Positions 17,558-26,691 are shown, counted from the first letter of the stretch. The stretch is 64,000 nt of DNA from Aliivibrio sp. 1S175 (GCF_001690985.1 NZ_MAJS01000011.1:121796-185795), one strand, 5' to 3'. Numbers and translations are program-made. The notes: a model not told the origin generated them from the letters alone.

Positions 17558-18787
17558 ATGAAACAGTGGATAAAAATTGGCTTACTATCGTACAGCGCAG
17601 TGATGTCAACTCAATTACATGCGACTAACTACAGTGTTGATGGTCGAATTGATGCAATGGGTGGGGCTGGTACTGCGTCAGCTGATTATTTGACTGGTGT
17701 TTTTTATAACCCCGCATTGATTGCTATTTACAGCCGAAAAGATGATGCAGGTTTATTATTACCAAGTTTTGGTCTTCAGGTTGTTGATAAAGACAACATG
17801 GTTGATGATCTTGATAAATTAATAAGTGCTTACGATAAGATAGATGTACCTGGTGCGACAAAAGCACTGTCTGATTTATCGGGTGATACGGCACAAATTC
17901 AATTAGGCGCTGCAATTGCATTTGCGATTCCAAATCGATACTTATCTATGAACTTTTATGCAAAAACGTCATTAGAGTCTGTTGCTATTGCTGATGTAGA
18001 AAGTCAATCTTATGGTACTTTACCTGATCCTGCATTGGCGGATCTGCTGGATATATCATACGCAACTGTCGATGCAGCTGCTATTGGTATTACAGAAATT
18101 GGTGTCGCTTTTGCTGGATATACGAATTTTTTAGGGCAAAATCTAACTATTGGTATCACCCCTAAAATTCAACAAAGTTACACGTTTAATTACAGTGCAT
18201 CTGCTGTTGATTTTAAATTTGATGACATTAAAGATAATTATGAAACCGGCGAAACCAATTTTAATTTTGATGTTGGTGCCGTGTGGTTTCATGGACCGTG
18301 GCGATTCGCTCTTGCAGGTAAAAATTTAATATCTCAAGAGATTAAAACAAAAGAATCATCAATAACGGTAGGGTTGTCTGATGCTGAAATAGGTCAACTT
18401 ATCGGAAACTCAGCTTATACCGGTGGGCCAGGAAAACAAACTCGCATAACTCAATATACGTATAATATGGAACCAATCTATACGGCGGGTATTGCTTTCA
18501 TGACTAATTATTTTATTTTGACCGCTGATGTTGATCTCAATGAACAAGAACGTTTTGTTGAGTTAAACGATAATATGCAGATGCTAAGAGTTGGTGCTGA
18601 ATTTGATTTATTGTATCAAATTCAATTACGTGGTGGTTTTAAGAAAGATTTAGTGGGTACATACGATGATGCATTTACCGCAGGTATTGGTTTCTCACCG
18701 TTAAACATGTTCCATCTTGATTTAGCTGCAATCTATTCAGTAGATTCAACGTATGGTGTATCTGTCAATATGGCTTACGAATACTAA
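17558..18787 (+). CDS. vxrE: VxrE-like outer-membrane protein (TraF_2 / 'conjugal transfer TraF' family)
   Basis: 409 residues. A signal peptide ends at an L-H-A site near residue 22. The mature protein starts with a FadL-like pattern (DAMGGAGTASADYLTGVFYNPAL, in parts) and continues as long amphipathic beta strands to a final aromatic (Y-E-Y), so it is probably an outer-membrane barrel. Such proteins are often labelled conjugal transfer protein TraF in databases although no conjugation genes are nearby. It is the fifth gene of the vxr cluster in V. cholerae. Here 176 bp and a terminator separate it from vxrD. Confidence 0.82.
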   Translation: MKQWIKIGLLSYSAVMSTQLHATNYSVDGRIDAMGGAGTASADYLTGVFYNPALIAIYSRKDDAGLLLPSFGLQVVDKDNMVDDLDKLISAYDKIDVPGATKALSDLSGDTAQIQLGAAIAFAIPNRYLSMNFYAKTSLESVAIADVESQSYGTLPDPALADLLDISYATVDAAAIGITEIGVAFAGYTNFLGQNLTIGITPKIQQSYTFNYSASAVDFKFDDIKDNYETGETNFNFDVGAVWFHGPWRFALAGKNLISQEIKTKESSITVGLSDAEIGQLIGNSAYTGGPGKQTRITQYTYNMEPIYTAGIAFMTNYFILTADVDLNEQERFVELNDNMQMLRVGAEFDLLYQIQLRGGFKKDLVGTYDDAFTAGIGFSPLNMFHLDLAAIYSVDSTYGVSVNMAYEY

Positions 18788-18829
18788 ATCTGTAATAATG
18801 GTACTACCTTACATCAATAAGAATTCATT

Positions 18830-19366
18830 ATGACTAAAAAAGCAAAAATTGGCATTGTAACCGTTAGTGATCGTGCAAGTGTTGGTATCTATGAAGATAT
18901 TTCTGGTCCAGCAATTATGGCAACATTAAATGATTATCTAACATCTGAATGGGAACCTGAATATGTCGTTATCCCTGATGAACAAGATATCATTGAAAAA
19001 ACACTAATTGAATTAACTGATGAAAAAGGTTGCTGCTTAGTTGTTACTACTGGCGGCACTGGTCCTGCAAAACGAGATGTTACACCAGAAGCAACAGAAG
19101 CCGTATGTGATCGTATGATGCCTGGGTTTGGTGAATTGATGCGTGCAGAATCATTAAAGTTTGTACCAACCGCTATTTTGTCACGTCAAACGGCAGGGCT
19201 GCGTAAAGATTCATTAATTGTAAATTTACCTGGAAAACCAAAATCTATTCGTGAATGTCTGGATGCTGTTTTTCCTGCAATTCCATATTGTATTGATCTA
19301 ATGGATGGTCCATTTCTTGAATGTAATGAAGAAGTAATCAAACCTTTTAGACCAAAAGCAAAATAG
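18830..19366 (+). CDS. mogA: Molybdopterin adenylyltransferase MogA
   Basis: 178 residues. Motifs ISDRAS-like TVSDRASVG near residue 12, VTTGGTGPAKRDVTPEAT near residue 73 and LPGKPKSIRECL near 134 are those of MogA. The enzyme adenylates molybdopterin before molybdenum insertion. The protein lacks the loop near residue 150 seen in E. coli MogA, so it is a little shorter. No other molybdenum cofactor gene lies nearby. MoaB is the alternative, but the AKRDVTPEAT context and the FRPK ending favour MogA. Confidence 0.9.
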   Translation: MTKKAKIGIVTVSDRASVGIYEDISGPAIMATLNDYLTSEWEPEYVVIPDEQDIIEKTLIELTDEKGCCLVVTTGGTGPAKRDVTPEATEAVCDRMMPGFGELMRAESLKFVPTAILSRQTAGLRKDSLIVNLPGKPKSIRECLDAVFPAIPYCIDLMDGPFLECNEEVIKPFRPKAK

Positions 19367-19394
19367 GTTTTAGTATCAAATTCTATTAATATTT

Positions 19395-19422
19395 AAAGCC
19401 AATACATAAGTGTTGGCTTTTT
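19395..19422. terminator. Bidirectional terminator after mogA
   Basis: AAAGCCAA arm and TTGGCTTT arm followed by TT, shared with the convergent small gene whose stop codon overlaps the 3' arm. Confidence 0.75.
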
Positions 19423-19648
19423 AACAACTTTTCTCTTTTCGTAATTTTTTCAATGCCTTTTTTTCCTTCAACCTTTCTTTATATGCGTTGCCTTCGCTAA
19501 AACTCAGTAATTTATTAACATGAGTGAGAACTCTATTTAGAGTCTCGCAGCGCTTTGATTGATGATCCTTATAATATTTAGAAACACTTTTCGCCTGACT
19601 GGATGAAGAAAAGAGTAAGATAATTAAAATAACAGCTAATTTATTCAT
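19421..19648 (-). CDS. Small exported hypothetical protein
   Basis: 75 residues. A clear signal peptide ends at S-Q-A near residue 19. The mature 56 residues are strongly basic, with two Cys (near residues 34 and 75) that could pair. The C-terminal third is Lys/Glu/Leu-rich and probably helical. I do not recognise the family. It stands alone, convergent with mogA, with no partner gene. A periplasmic location is inferred only from the signal peptide. Confidence 0.6.
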   Translation of the reverse strand: MNKLAVILIILLFSSSSQAKSVSKYYKDHQSKRCETLNRVLTHVNKLLSFSEGNAYKERLKEKKALKKLRKEKSC

Positions 19649-19939
19649 GGTATCCTCGCAATAAAATAATGTAGAGGGTAACTCTATTTTACATAAATAG
19701 TCGTTTCATCTTATTATTCTGAGTTCGATACTAAAGAACTAAGCAAAGGATAGTAATTGATAGAAACCTAAGTGTTAACCTCGTCGCTTCAACATCAAGT
19801 GTATTATGTTTAAGAAAACGTAATGTATCTCAAAAATTGTGACAGAATGTTTACAAAATTGGGTCAGAGGTATTTAATTTATTTTTATTGGTGGTATATT
19901 ATGCAGGTTGATTACTTTTACACTAAATAGGATAAGTTA

Positions 19940-20020
19940 ATGGAAGTTTTATTGTTAGTTGCATTTGTTATTGCTGGTGCAATTATGGTAAAAAAAGAAA
20001 AAACTGAACAAGCTAAATAA
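19940..20020 (+). CDS. 26-residue single-membrane-span peptide
   Basis: ATG 19940 follows AGGA with ideal spacing (7 bases). The product is a hydrophobic span (residues 2-17) followed by a charged tail, KKEKTEQAK. A strong terminator follows at 20059-20093, and a -10-like TATATT lies about 45 bases upstream. The layout of ribosome site, short frame and terminator suggests a real small membrane protein, but codon evidence from 26 codons is weak. Confidence 0.5.
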   Translation: MEVLLLVAFVIAGAIMVKKEKTEQAK

Positions 20021-20058
20021 TATAGATAACCCTTTTTAAAACACTTTATATCTATATA

Positions 20059-20093
20059 AAAACCAAGATAAACACTGTTTATCTTGGTTTTTT
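20059..20093. terminator. Strong terminator between the 26-residue peptide gene and pat
   Basis: About 14-base near-perfect stem (AAACCAAGATAAAC with GTTTATCTTGGTTT) followed by a T run on the plus strand and a T run on the minus strand; it serves convergent genes. Confidence 0.88.
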
Positions 20094-20106
20094 ATTTTAG
20101 TAAGCG

Positions 20107-22791
20107 TTAATCATTTAAGATAAGATGCATTTCAACAACACCATCAGCCATTTGAATATCGATGTTAAATCCAAAATGTCGAGCCAATCCAACCATTCCT
20201 TGATTAGATGGCATAGTCATACCTGTCATTACTTTTATGCCTTGTCCCCGACAATAACGAATGATTTTATCCATAAGGATCTTTCCTAAGCCTAATCCTT
20301 TTAGATCTGATCTAACTAAAACTGCAAATTCTGTATTGTTGTTGTTAGGATCAGACAGTGCACGAGCAACCGCTAATATTGCTTCTTCACCTTCTATTTG
20401 TTTTGTTGCAACAAAAGCCATTTCTCGATCATAGTCAATTTGCGTGAAATTGGCTAAGGCTTCATGGTTAAACTCGCCAACATCAGAAAAAAAACGTTTA
20501 TATAAATCTTCATGTGAAACTTGAGAAATGAAATCAGCGTGCTTGGGTTCATCTTCAGGAAGAATAGGGCGAAGCAACACCGAGCTGTTATCTTTTAATT
20601 GTGAAAACTCTTCTAGTTCATTAGGATAAGGTCGAATAGCCAAACGTTTATGTATATCCCCCGTAAAATGCTGTACCTTCATTGATGAATCAATAATAGT
20701 GAGATCCATACCAGAAATCAGCAGCGGATGAATATCGAGCTCAACAATTTCAGGGCAATCAAGTATCATTTGAGACAGGCGCACAAGAAAAGCACTTAAA
20801 TCAAATAAGCTCATTTTAGTCGGTGTGTTTCTATTTTGAATGATATTTTCTTTAATTGCGTACTTTATCAAGTTCTCGGCTAACGCCATATTAAGTGGCG
20901 GTAAAGCGACAGCAGCGTTATTGTTTAGATCCCACTCAGATCCACCCTCACCCAATAAGATCACAGGGCCAAAGACGGGATCTTGACACACTTTAATTCT
21001 TAATTCTTGAGATCCTGCTCGCTGAGCCATTTTTTGTACACTAAGGCCTGAAATTCTTGCCGCTGGGTAACTTAGAGAGACTCGGTCAATAATGGATTGT
21101 GCCGCTAAGATAACTTCCTCTTTAGTATTTAAATTTAGCATCACACCTTGGACATCAGATTTATGTGGAATATCTGGAGAGCGAAGCTTTACAGCGACAG
21201 GGTAACCAATGCTTTCTGATATATATCCAGTTTCTACTGGTTCTTCAGTTATCCAAGTATCTACAGTTTTAAATCCATAGCATGAATAAAGGGCTTGTGT
21301 TTCATGGGTATCTAATTCGACGAGATCATGTGATACACAATCATCTAACCATTTCCGGGCCATTTGAGCATCATGTTTATTTATATGGCCAGAGGATACT
21401 GGAGTTTCAATTAATAATTTTTGGTTACGGTGATATTCAACCAAGTGAAGAAAAGCCGAAACCGAGCTTTCAGGCGTTCGATACGTGGGAATTCCCGCTT
21501 GAGTAAAGCGTAATCTTGCTTCTTTAGATGATGTTTCACCAGACCAATTAGTTAAGATTGTGAATTTTGATTTTCGTTTGTGGCTTTTAATTAACTCAAT
21601 AAGTTTTACAGCCGTATTCGTCGCATTAGAAATAGCAGACGGACTGTGCATGATTAAAATAGCATCGCAATCATCACTATTTAAAAGAGCATTAACAGAT
21701 TCACAGTACCTTTCTTCATTAGCGTCGCCCCCAATATCAATAGGATTAGAATGTGACCAATTTAGTGGTAATTTTTGATTAAGTGTTTCAACTAGTGGCT
21801 CTGTTAATTGCGCTAATTTCCCACCTTGTTGCATTAAGCTATCAACGGCCATAATAGCAGGTCCGCCACCATTTGTTATGATGGCTAAACGATGTCCACG
21901 AAAAGGAATAGGGTGCGCAAGGGTTTCTACTGCGGCAAATAATTCATGAGTATTAGATACTCTTAACATACCAGCACGTCTGATGGCTGAATCATAAACA
22001 GCATCTAGACTAATTTCACCATTGGTATGCAGTTGTGCAGCTTTACTTCCTGCTATAGAACGACCACTTTTTACGACAAGAATACGTCGATTTCGTGCCG
22101 CTGCTCGTGCCGCAGACATAAAGCGTCGGGCATCCTTTATTGAATCAATATAAAGTAAAATGGCGTCTGTTTTAGAATCGGAGCATAAGATATCAAGCAG
22201 TTCACTAAAATCAATATCAATGCCATCACCTAGAGACACGAACGCAGAAAATCCAATCTCTTTCTCTTTAGCCCAATCGAGAATAGTGGTACAAACTGCA
22301 GCAGACTGAGAAATAAAAGCAATATTTCCTTTATTTGCGTTAATAGGAGAAAAAGAAGCGTTAAGATTGACCCAAGGCAAAATAATCCCAAGACTGTTAG
22401 GGCCAAGAATACGCATATTATATTGAGTTGCGATTCGTGCAGCTTCATAAGGTAAAGGTTCGCCAATGCCATTACAATGCAGATTCATATCAGATGATAG
22501 GATAATAACAAGTTTGACTCCTTTTTCACCCAATTGCTCTAGTATCTTTATATTCTCTTTAGCTGGGGTGCATAAGATCGCAAAATCAGGCGTAATAGGC
22601 AGCGATTTAATATCATTATAAGCTAAGATCCCGCAAACCGAATGATAATGCGGATGTACCGGCATAATAGGTCCATCAAACTCACCATCAAGAAGATTTC
22701 GCATGACAATATGACCAGCTCGATCAGAATGAATTGACGCGCCAATTACCGCAATTGAGCGGGGCCGTAACAGTGTTTTTAAATCAGACAT
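20107..22791 (-). CDS. patZ: Protein lysine acetyltransferase Pat/PatZ (YfiQ; ADP-forming acyl-CoA synthetase-like plus GNAT)
   Basis: 894 residues, matching the ~890 of E. coli PatZ. Order: CoA-binding domain (IAVIGAS near residue 14), ligase-CoA domain, ATP-grasp (~490-700; AVKLRSPDIPHKS, GEGGSEWDLN), then a C-terminal GNAT domain (~735-890; PILPEDEP, AVLVRSDLKGLGLGK acetyl-CoA loop). It acetylates lysines, e.g. of acetyl-CoA synthetase. In the ligase loop LHTNGEIS keeps a His where E. coli has Asn, so the ancestral phospho-His may persist. GGGAG 6 bases upstream supports the start. Monocistronic. Confidence 0.93.
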   Translation of the reverse strand: MSDLKTLLRPRSIAVIGASIHSDRAGHIVMRNLLDGEFDGPIMPVHPHYHSVCGILAYNDIKSLPITPDFAILCTPAKENIKILEQLGEKGVKLVIILSSDMNLHCNGIGEPLPYEAARIATQYNMRILGPNSLGIILPWVNLNASFSPINANKGNIAFISQSAAVCTTILDWAKEKEIGFSAFVSLGDGIDIDFSELLDILCSDSKTDAILLYIDSIKDARRFMSAARAAARNRRILVVKSGRSIAGSKAAQLHTNGEISLDAVYDSAIRRAGMLRVSNTHELFAAVETLAHPIPFRGHRLAIITNGGGPAIMAVDSLMQQGGKLAQLTEPLVETLNQKLPLNWSHSNPIDIGGDANEERYCESVNALLNSDDCDAILIMHSPSAISNATNTAVKLIELIKSHKRKSKFTILTNWSGETSSKEARLRFTQAGIPTYRTPESSVSAFLHLVEYHRNQKLLIETPVSSGHINKHDAQMARKWLDDCVSHDLVELDTHETQALYSCYGFKTVDTWITEEPVETGYISESIGYPVAVKLRSPDIPHKSDVQGVMLNLNTKEEVILAAQSIIDRVSLSYPAARISGLSVQKMAQRAGSQELRIKVCQDPVFGPVILLGEGGSEWDLNNNAAVALPPLNMALAENLIKYAIKENIIQNRNTPTKMSLFDLSAFLVRLSQMILDCPEIVELDIHPLLISGMDLTIIDSSMKVQHFTGDIHKRLAIRPYPNELEEFSQLKDNSSVLLRPILPEDEPKHADFISQVSHEDLYKRFFSDVGEFNHEALANFTQIDYDREMAFVATKQIEGEEAILAVARALSDPNNNNTEFAVLVRSDLKGLGLGKILMDKIIRYCRGQGIKVMTGMTMPSNQGMVGLARHFGFNIDIQMADGVVEMHLILND

Positions 22792-23015
22792 TACACACTC
22801 CCTTAATCCTTATATAAGAATAAGATAGCTGAGATTAAATAATTTAGTGTCATAGAGTAATATAAACAAAACACAGCGCACAGAAACACCTAATTTATTG
22901 CTATTTACATATAAATTCTGGAGTAATTGAACAGTTACAAGGCTAAAGACTTGATTGTAAGGAATATCAGGTGCAGAATTAGGAAATCAGCATCAATTAT
23001 AAACTGTGAATTAAA

Positions 23016-23582
23016 ATGAAAAGAATCATTCCTATTACGTTAACCATGCTACTAGCAGGGTGTACAAGTAGTTCGTATACCACAAATATCACAACAGAAT
23101 CTTCAGAAGAAGTTTATCAAGTATCTCAACCTATTGAGCAAGAAGAGGTTACTTTTGAAGAAACTGAGGTTGCTGCAGTAGAGCAAGCTGACGCTGAAAA
23201 GCCAGTTGTTAAACTCACTCCAGAAGATACAGCCGCTGTTGCTGAATCTGATGCTGCAATCAAAATATTACCACCAACTCAACAACAAAAAGAGATGCAT
23301 AATCGTTATGGGTACACATTGCAGATTTTAGCATTGAGCCGAAAAACGGATCTTACAAAATATGCAGAAAAACTTACTGGCGAACAACCAGTTTGGTTGA
23401 ACCGTAAAACAGTAAATAATATGCCTTGGTATACTATATTATACGGCGATTTTGCAACACCTGCAGAGGCTCGAGAAGCCGTTAAGCAACTACCAGCAGA
23501 CATTCAAGCGTATAAGCCGTTTGTTCGTAGTATCAATAGTATTAAAAATTCAGATAATCCTGAATTACATAAATTAAATTAA
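23016..23582 (+). CDS. SPOR-domain lipoprotein
   Basis: 188 residues. The signal peptide ends in a lipobox L-A-G-C with Cys16, so it is lipidated; Thr/Ser at +2/+3 favours the outer membrane. An acidic, low-complexity linker (residues ~25-90) precedes a C-terminal SPOR domain (~103-175; YTLQILAL, WYTILYGDFATPAEAREAVKQL) that would bind denuded peptidoglycan, often at the division site. It resembles DamX/RlpA-type or Vibrio-specific SPOR lipoproteins; the exact one is not identified. ddl follows after a terminator. Confidence 0.87.
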   Translation: MKRIIPITLTMLLAGCTSSSYTTNITTESSEEVYQVSQPIEQEEVTFEETEVAAVEQADAEKPVVKLTPEDTAAVAESDAAIKILPPTQQQKEMHNRYGYTLQILALSRKTDLTKYAEKLTGEQPVWLNRKTVNNMPWYTILYGDFATPAEAREAVKQLPADIQAYKPFVRSINSIKNSDNPELHKLN

Positions 23583-23587
23583 TATTT

Positions 23588-23622
23588 AATCGGTGCGCTT
23601 CTAAGCTCACCGATTGTTTTTT
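23588..23622 (+). terminator. Terminator between SPOR lipoprotein gene and ddl
   Basis: AATCGGTG and CACCGATT arms followed by GTTTTTT. It ends only 12 bases before the ddl start. Confidence 0.82.
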
Positions 23623-23634
23623 ATAGTGAATATT

Positions 23635-24627
23635 ATGACTCATATCCTTTTACTTTGTGGCGGTAGCGGTACTGAACATGAAGTTTCTTTGGTTTCTTCA
23701 AAATACATTTCTCAACAGCTTTCTGAATTAAATGACTTCCAAATCACACATCTTGAGATAAAAGAAGGTGCTTGGTTTCATATTGAATCAGGTCTGAAAT
23801 ATGAACTACGCTCTGATAAATCATTACTTTGTGGTGAAGATAATTTAGGGCTTGTAGATTATGTTATCCCTTGTATTCATGGGTATCCAGGAGAAACGGG
23901 TGACATTCAATCAATGCTTGATATGTTTGGTATTCCGTATCTAGGTTGTGACGCTGAATCAAGCACAAATAGTTTTAACAAAATCACATCAAAGCTTTGG
24001 TATGACGCAATTGGTATACCAAATACTCCTTATTTATTCTTAACTGAAAATAATGAAGAGACTCATACCTCTGCATTAGCTGCATTTAAGAAATGGGGTG
24101 GGTTATTTGTTAAAGCCGCTTGCCAAGGTTCGTCTGTTGGTTGTTACAAGGTAACGTTGGAAGATGAGTTATCACAAGCAATTAATGATGCTTTTGGATA
24201 TTCAGCTCAGGTTCTTGTTGAAAAAGCAGTAAAACCAAGAGAGTTAGAAGTTGCTGCTTATGAGATTGATGGGCAATTGTTTACAACGCCTCCGGGTGAA
24301 GTAACCGCCCCAGATGGTGCCTTTTATTCTTATGATGAAAAATATGGCAGTGGTAGCCATTCAACAACAAGTTTAACGGCGACTAATTTATCAGATGAGC
24401 AGTTAATGCTGATCAATACATACAGCCAAAGAGTATTTACTCAAATGAAGCTGAAAGATTTATCTCGTATTGATTTCTTCTTAACAGAAGACAACGAGAT
24501 ATATTTAAATGAAGTGAATACATTCCCAGGAATGACCCCAATTTCTATGTTCCCTAAATTATTAGAACATAATGGTGGTGACTTCAAAATGTTCTTACAA
24601 AAAGCGATATTAAACGCGATAAAATAA
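23635..24627 (+). CDS. ddl: D-alanine--D-alanine ligase
   Basis: 330 residues from ATG 23635; an in-frame TTG at 23614 lies in the terminator stem and is rejected. It starts with LLLCGGSGTEHEVSLVSS, the Ddl N-terminal signature, has HGYPGETGDIQ near residue 84, the ATP-grasp lysine region KAACQGSSVGCYK near 155, and the metal site DFFLTEDNEIYLNEVNTFPGMTP (in parts) near 285-305. It makes D-Ala-D-Ala for the cell wall in the cytoplasm. The gene is away from the ftsQAZ-type division cluster, as in the DdlA type. Confidence 0.93.
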   Translation: MTHILLLCGGSGTEHEVSLVSSKYISQQLSELNDFQITHLEIKEGAWFHIESGLKYELRSDKSLLCGEDNLGLVDYVIPCIHGYPGETGDIQSMLDMFGIPYLGCDAESSTNSFNKITSKLWYDAIGIPNTPYLFLTENNEETHTSALAAFKKWGGLFVKAACQGSSVGCYKVTLEDELSQAINDAFGYSAQVLVEKAVKPRELEVAAYEIDGQLFTTPPGEVTAPDGAFYSYDEKYGSGSHSTTSLTATNLSDEQLMLINTYSQRVFTQMKLKDLSRIDFFLTEDNEIYLNEVNTFPGMTPISMFPKLLEHNGGDFKMFLQKAILNAIK

Positions 24628-24664
24628 GAACAATGTGAGTGTTAAATGATAAATAAGCCTGATA

Positions 24665-25579
24665 TTAATCAGGCTTATTTGTTTTAAATCGAGATTTTTG
24701 TCGCTCAGAACGTTCGATATTACCTATGTATTGGTTAGGCATCGCTGGACTTACCCAACGGCCCATTTCTTGGATTTCATGGATAGAATAACCACTTTTT
24801 GCGAGTTCTTTCGTCGCTCCTACACGGGCTGATAATCCTGAAAATTGAATATCTAGATCCAACAATTCATTCGCACGGCGGAAAACACGATAGATGGATG
24901 AATCGTTCAAATGCTTATTTGATACATTCTGGTGGCGATCAATCGCTCTAAATAAATACCCATCTGTTATTTTCGATGCGTTGATCCAATTCGTCAGAAG
25001 GTGGTTTGTACCATCTGAGAGTGGGTAATAGCATTGTTGCAATTTTACCATCCCATGGTTAGATTCATCGAAACATACATCATCCAATTGTAAATCTCGG
25101 AGTTCTCCACGTTTTAGAAGTAACTCAAACATTAAATGCCAAATACATAAATCACGAATATCCTTCAATTCAACCGAGTGAGAAAACAAAGTTTCTAACT
25201 TATCAAGCATCATCGCCGTAATACCTTCAGTCTGTTTATTGTCATCTTTTTTATCTAAACGGATTTTACCCAAAGCGACTTTTACCTGAGCTGTTTTAGT
25301 TGGGTCCTTCAAATCAAATGCAGCATGTATATGAGATATGGATATAAGTGAACGCTTAATAGAAGACAGTTTTTTTTCTTTAGCTTGCTTCTCTATAAAA
25401 ATACGAATAGCCGTCGTTGAGGCAGGAAGAGCAACAACATGATGAAACTGACAAAATAAAACAAAATTATTCCAGTCATTCTTAAATGAAAGTAGACTAT
25501 TATTGGAATAGTCCTTTTTTAAATGAGTGTTTAATGTCGCAATATCAAGTTCCGTTGAAAGGAATCTTTTTTTATCCAT
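24665..25579 (-). CDS. Cre-like tyrosine recombinase with altered catalytic positions
   Basis: 304 residues. The N-terminal ~110 residues are an alpha-helical core-binding (SAM-like) domain. The catalytic half resembles Cre: SARVGATKELAKSGYSI..IQEMGRW..PAMPNQYIGN contains the second Arg (SARVGA), Trp and Tyr nucleophile (QYIGN, near residue 287). The usual His of SGHSARVGA is Leu (SGLSARVGA), and the first Arg site reads K-R-G-E-L, with Lys where Arg is expected three residues before Glu. It may be inactive or altered in chemistry. No attachment site or cargo is visible. It stands alone, convergent with ddl. Confidence 0.8.
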   Translation of the reverse strand: MDKKRFLSTELDIATLNTHLKKDYSNNSLLSFKNDWNNFVLFCQFHHVVALPASTTAIRIFIEKQAKEKKLSSIKRSLISISHIHAAFDLKDPTKTAQVKVALGKIRLDKKDDNKQTEGITAMMLDKLETLFSHSVELKDIRDLCIWHLMFELLLKRGELRDLQLDDVCFDESNHGMVKLQQCYYPLSDGTNHLLTNWINASKITDGYLFRAIDRHQNVSNKHLNDSSIYRVFRRANELLDLDIQFSGLSARVGATKELAKSGYSIHEIQEMGRWVSPAMPNQYIGNIERSERQKSRFKTNKPD

Positions 25580-25733
25580 CCTGATGCACCATAACCTTTA
25601 ATTATACTGTGTTGACTATACCATACTATTAAAATTGACATAAGATCACGAAATCTAAGTTTTTATCTAGTATAAAAGAATGAAATAATTGAACCTAGTG
25701 ATTATCAATCAGGACATTAAAAGAGTAATTAGT

Positions 25734-26084
25734 ATGAAGAAATCATTATACAGAGGATTCTTTATTGAAAATAAAACAGATATTCCTGATGATTGGAAAG
25801 TATTAATAAAAAACAAAGTGTTACATGGACATTTAAGTGCAGTAAAGAAAAGCATAGATTGGTGGAGCGACACCGGCTCTATTATTCAGCCCAAAGAATT
25901 TGGTGATATGGGCGAAACAGCCGTTAATGATCAAAAAAGTAAAAGCCAATCTGAAGGTTATAAAGGCTTTGCTATTAAAAATGACACTGGTGAAGCTAAG
26001 AGTTGGTATTGTTTATATCACGGTAAGTTAGCAAAAGGTTCATTACCTGCAATAAAAAGGTTTTTGGATAAAAACGAAAAATAA
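25734..26084 (+). CDS. DUF3319 family protein with an internal repeat
   Basis: 116 residues from ATG 25734 (AAGAG upstream); an in-frame TTG at 25689 would extend it. Two ~38-residue units can be aligned: YRGFFIENKT..WKVLIKNKVLHGHLSAVKKSIDWW (residues ~5-45) and YKGFAIKND..SWYCLYHGKLAKGSLPAIKRFLDK (~76-113). Each is a beta-hairpin then helix. The linker is polar. This fits the Vibrio DUF3319 family; function unknown. The next gene, yciH, starts 36 bp downstream and may be co-transcribed. Confidence 0.78.
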   Translation: MKKSLYRGFFIENKTDIPDDWKVLIKNKVLHGHLSAVKKSIDWWSDTGSIIQPKEFGDMGETAVNDQKSKSQSEGYKGFAIKNDTGEAKSWYCLYHGKLAKGSLPAIKRFLDKNEK

Positions 26085-26120
26085 TTTACAATCACATATC
26101 ATTAAAAAACGAGATTAATT

Positions 26121-26432
26121 ATGTCTTTAGTATATTCAACGGATGTCGGCCGTATTAAACAAGAAGAAGTAAAACAAGAACGTCCTAAAGGTGACGGTAT
26201 TGTTCGCATCCAACGAGAAACCAAAGGTCGTAAAGGTAAAGGTGTTTGTATCATCACTGGCCTTGATATGGAAGATACACAACTTAAATTACTGGCAGCA
26301 CAACTTAAAAAAGTGTGTGGTTGTGGCGGCGCTGTAAAGGATGGCGATATTGAGATCCAAGGCGATAACCGCGAAAAAATTAAAGACTTTTTAACTAAGC
26401 AAGGTCATACCGTTAAACTTGCTGGCGGTTAA
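26121..26432 (+). CDS. yciH: YciH, eIF1/SUI1-like translation factor
   Basis: 103 residues, close to E. coli YciH (108). The SUI1 core is clear: RPKGDGIVRIQRETKGRKGK, VCIITGLDMED, LKKVCGCGGAVKDGDIEIQG and the final KLAGG. The family binds the small ribosomal subunit near the P site; in E. coli YciH is linked to start-site fidelity or stress-time translation inhibition. It lies after DUF3319 on the same strand. Confidence 0.93.
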   Translation: MSLVYSTDVGRIKQEEVKQERPKGDGIVRIQRETKGRKGKGVCIITGLDMEDTQLKLLAAQLKKVCGCGGAVKDGDIEIQGDNREKIKDFLTKQGHTVKLAGG

Positions 26433-26665
26433 TCTTAAAGCGTTAAAATGAACGCTAATAATCAAACGATGAATACGAAGTATTATTGAATGATTATTAG
26501 CTATTTTATGGTAAATAGGATTATGGTTAAATGAGAGCAGGTTAACTGCATAAATAGATAGGGTGTAGGTTTAGATATAGATTATAGTTCTACTGAACCA
26601 TATTTAACATAAGATATATAATGCGCACTACAAGATTAGTTAACTCAAGGGGGACTTCTGGTATA

Positions 26666-26691
26666 AAAAAGCCCACATTTAAGCAGGCTCA
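26666..26691 (-). terminator. Terminator after the PhyH-like gene
   Basis: On the minus strand GCCTGC pairs with GTGGGC through two G-U pairs around a six-base loop, followed by TTTTTT. Confidence 0.5.

Noticed and set aside
17558..18787. Conjugation gene traF
   Set aside because: The database-style name is misleading: no conjugation genes are near and the context is the vxr operon.
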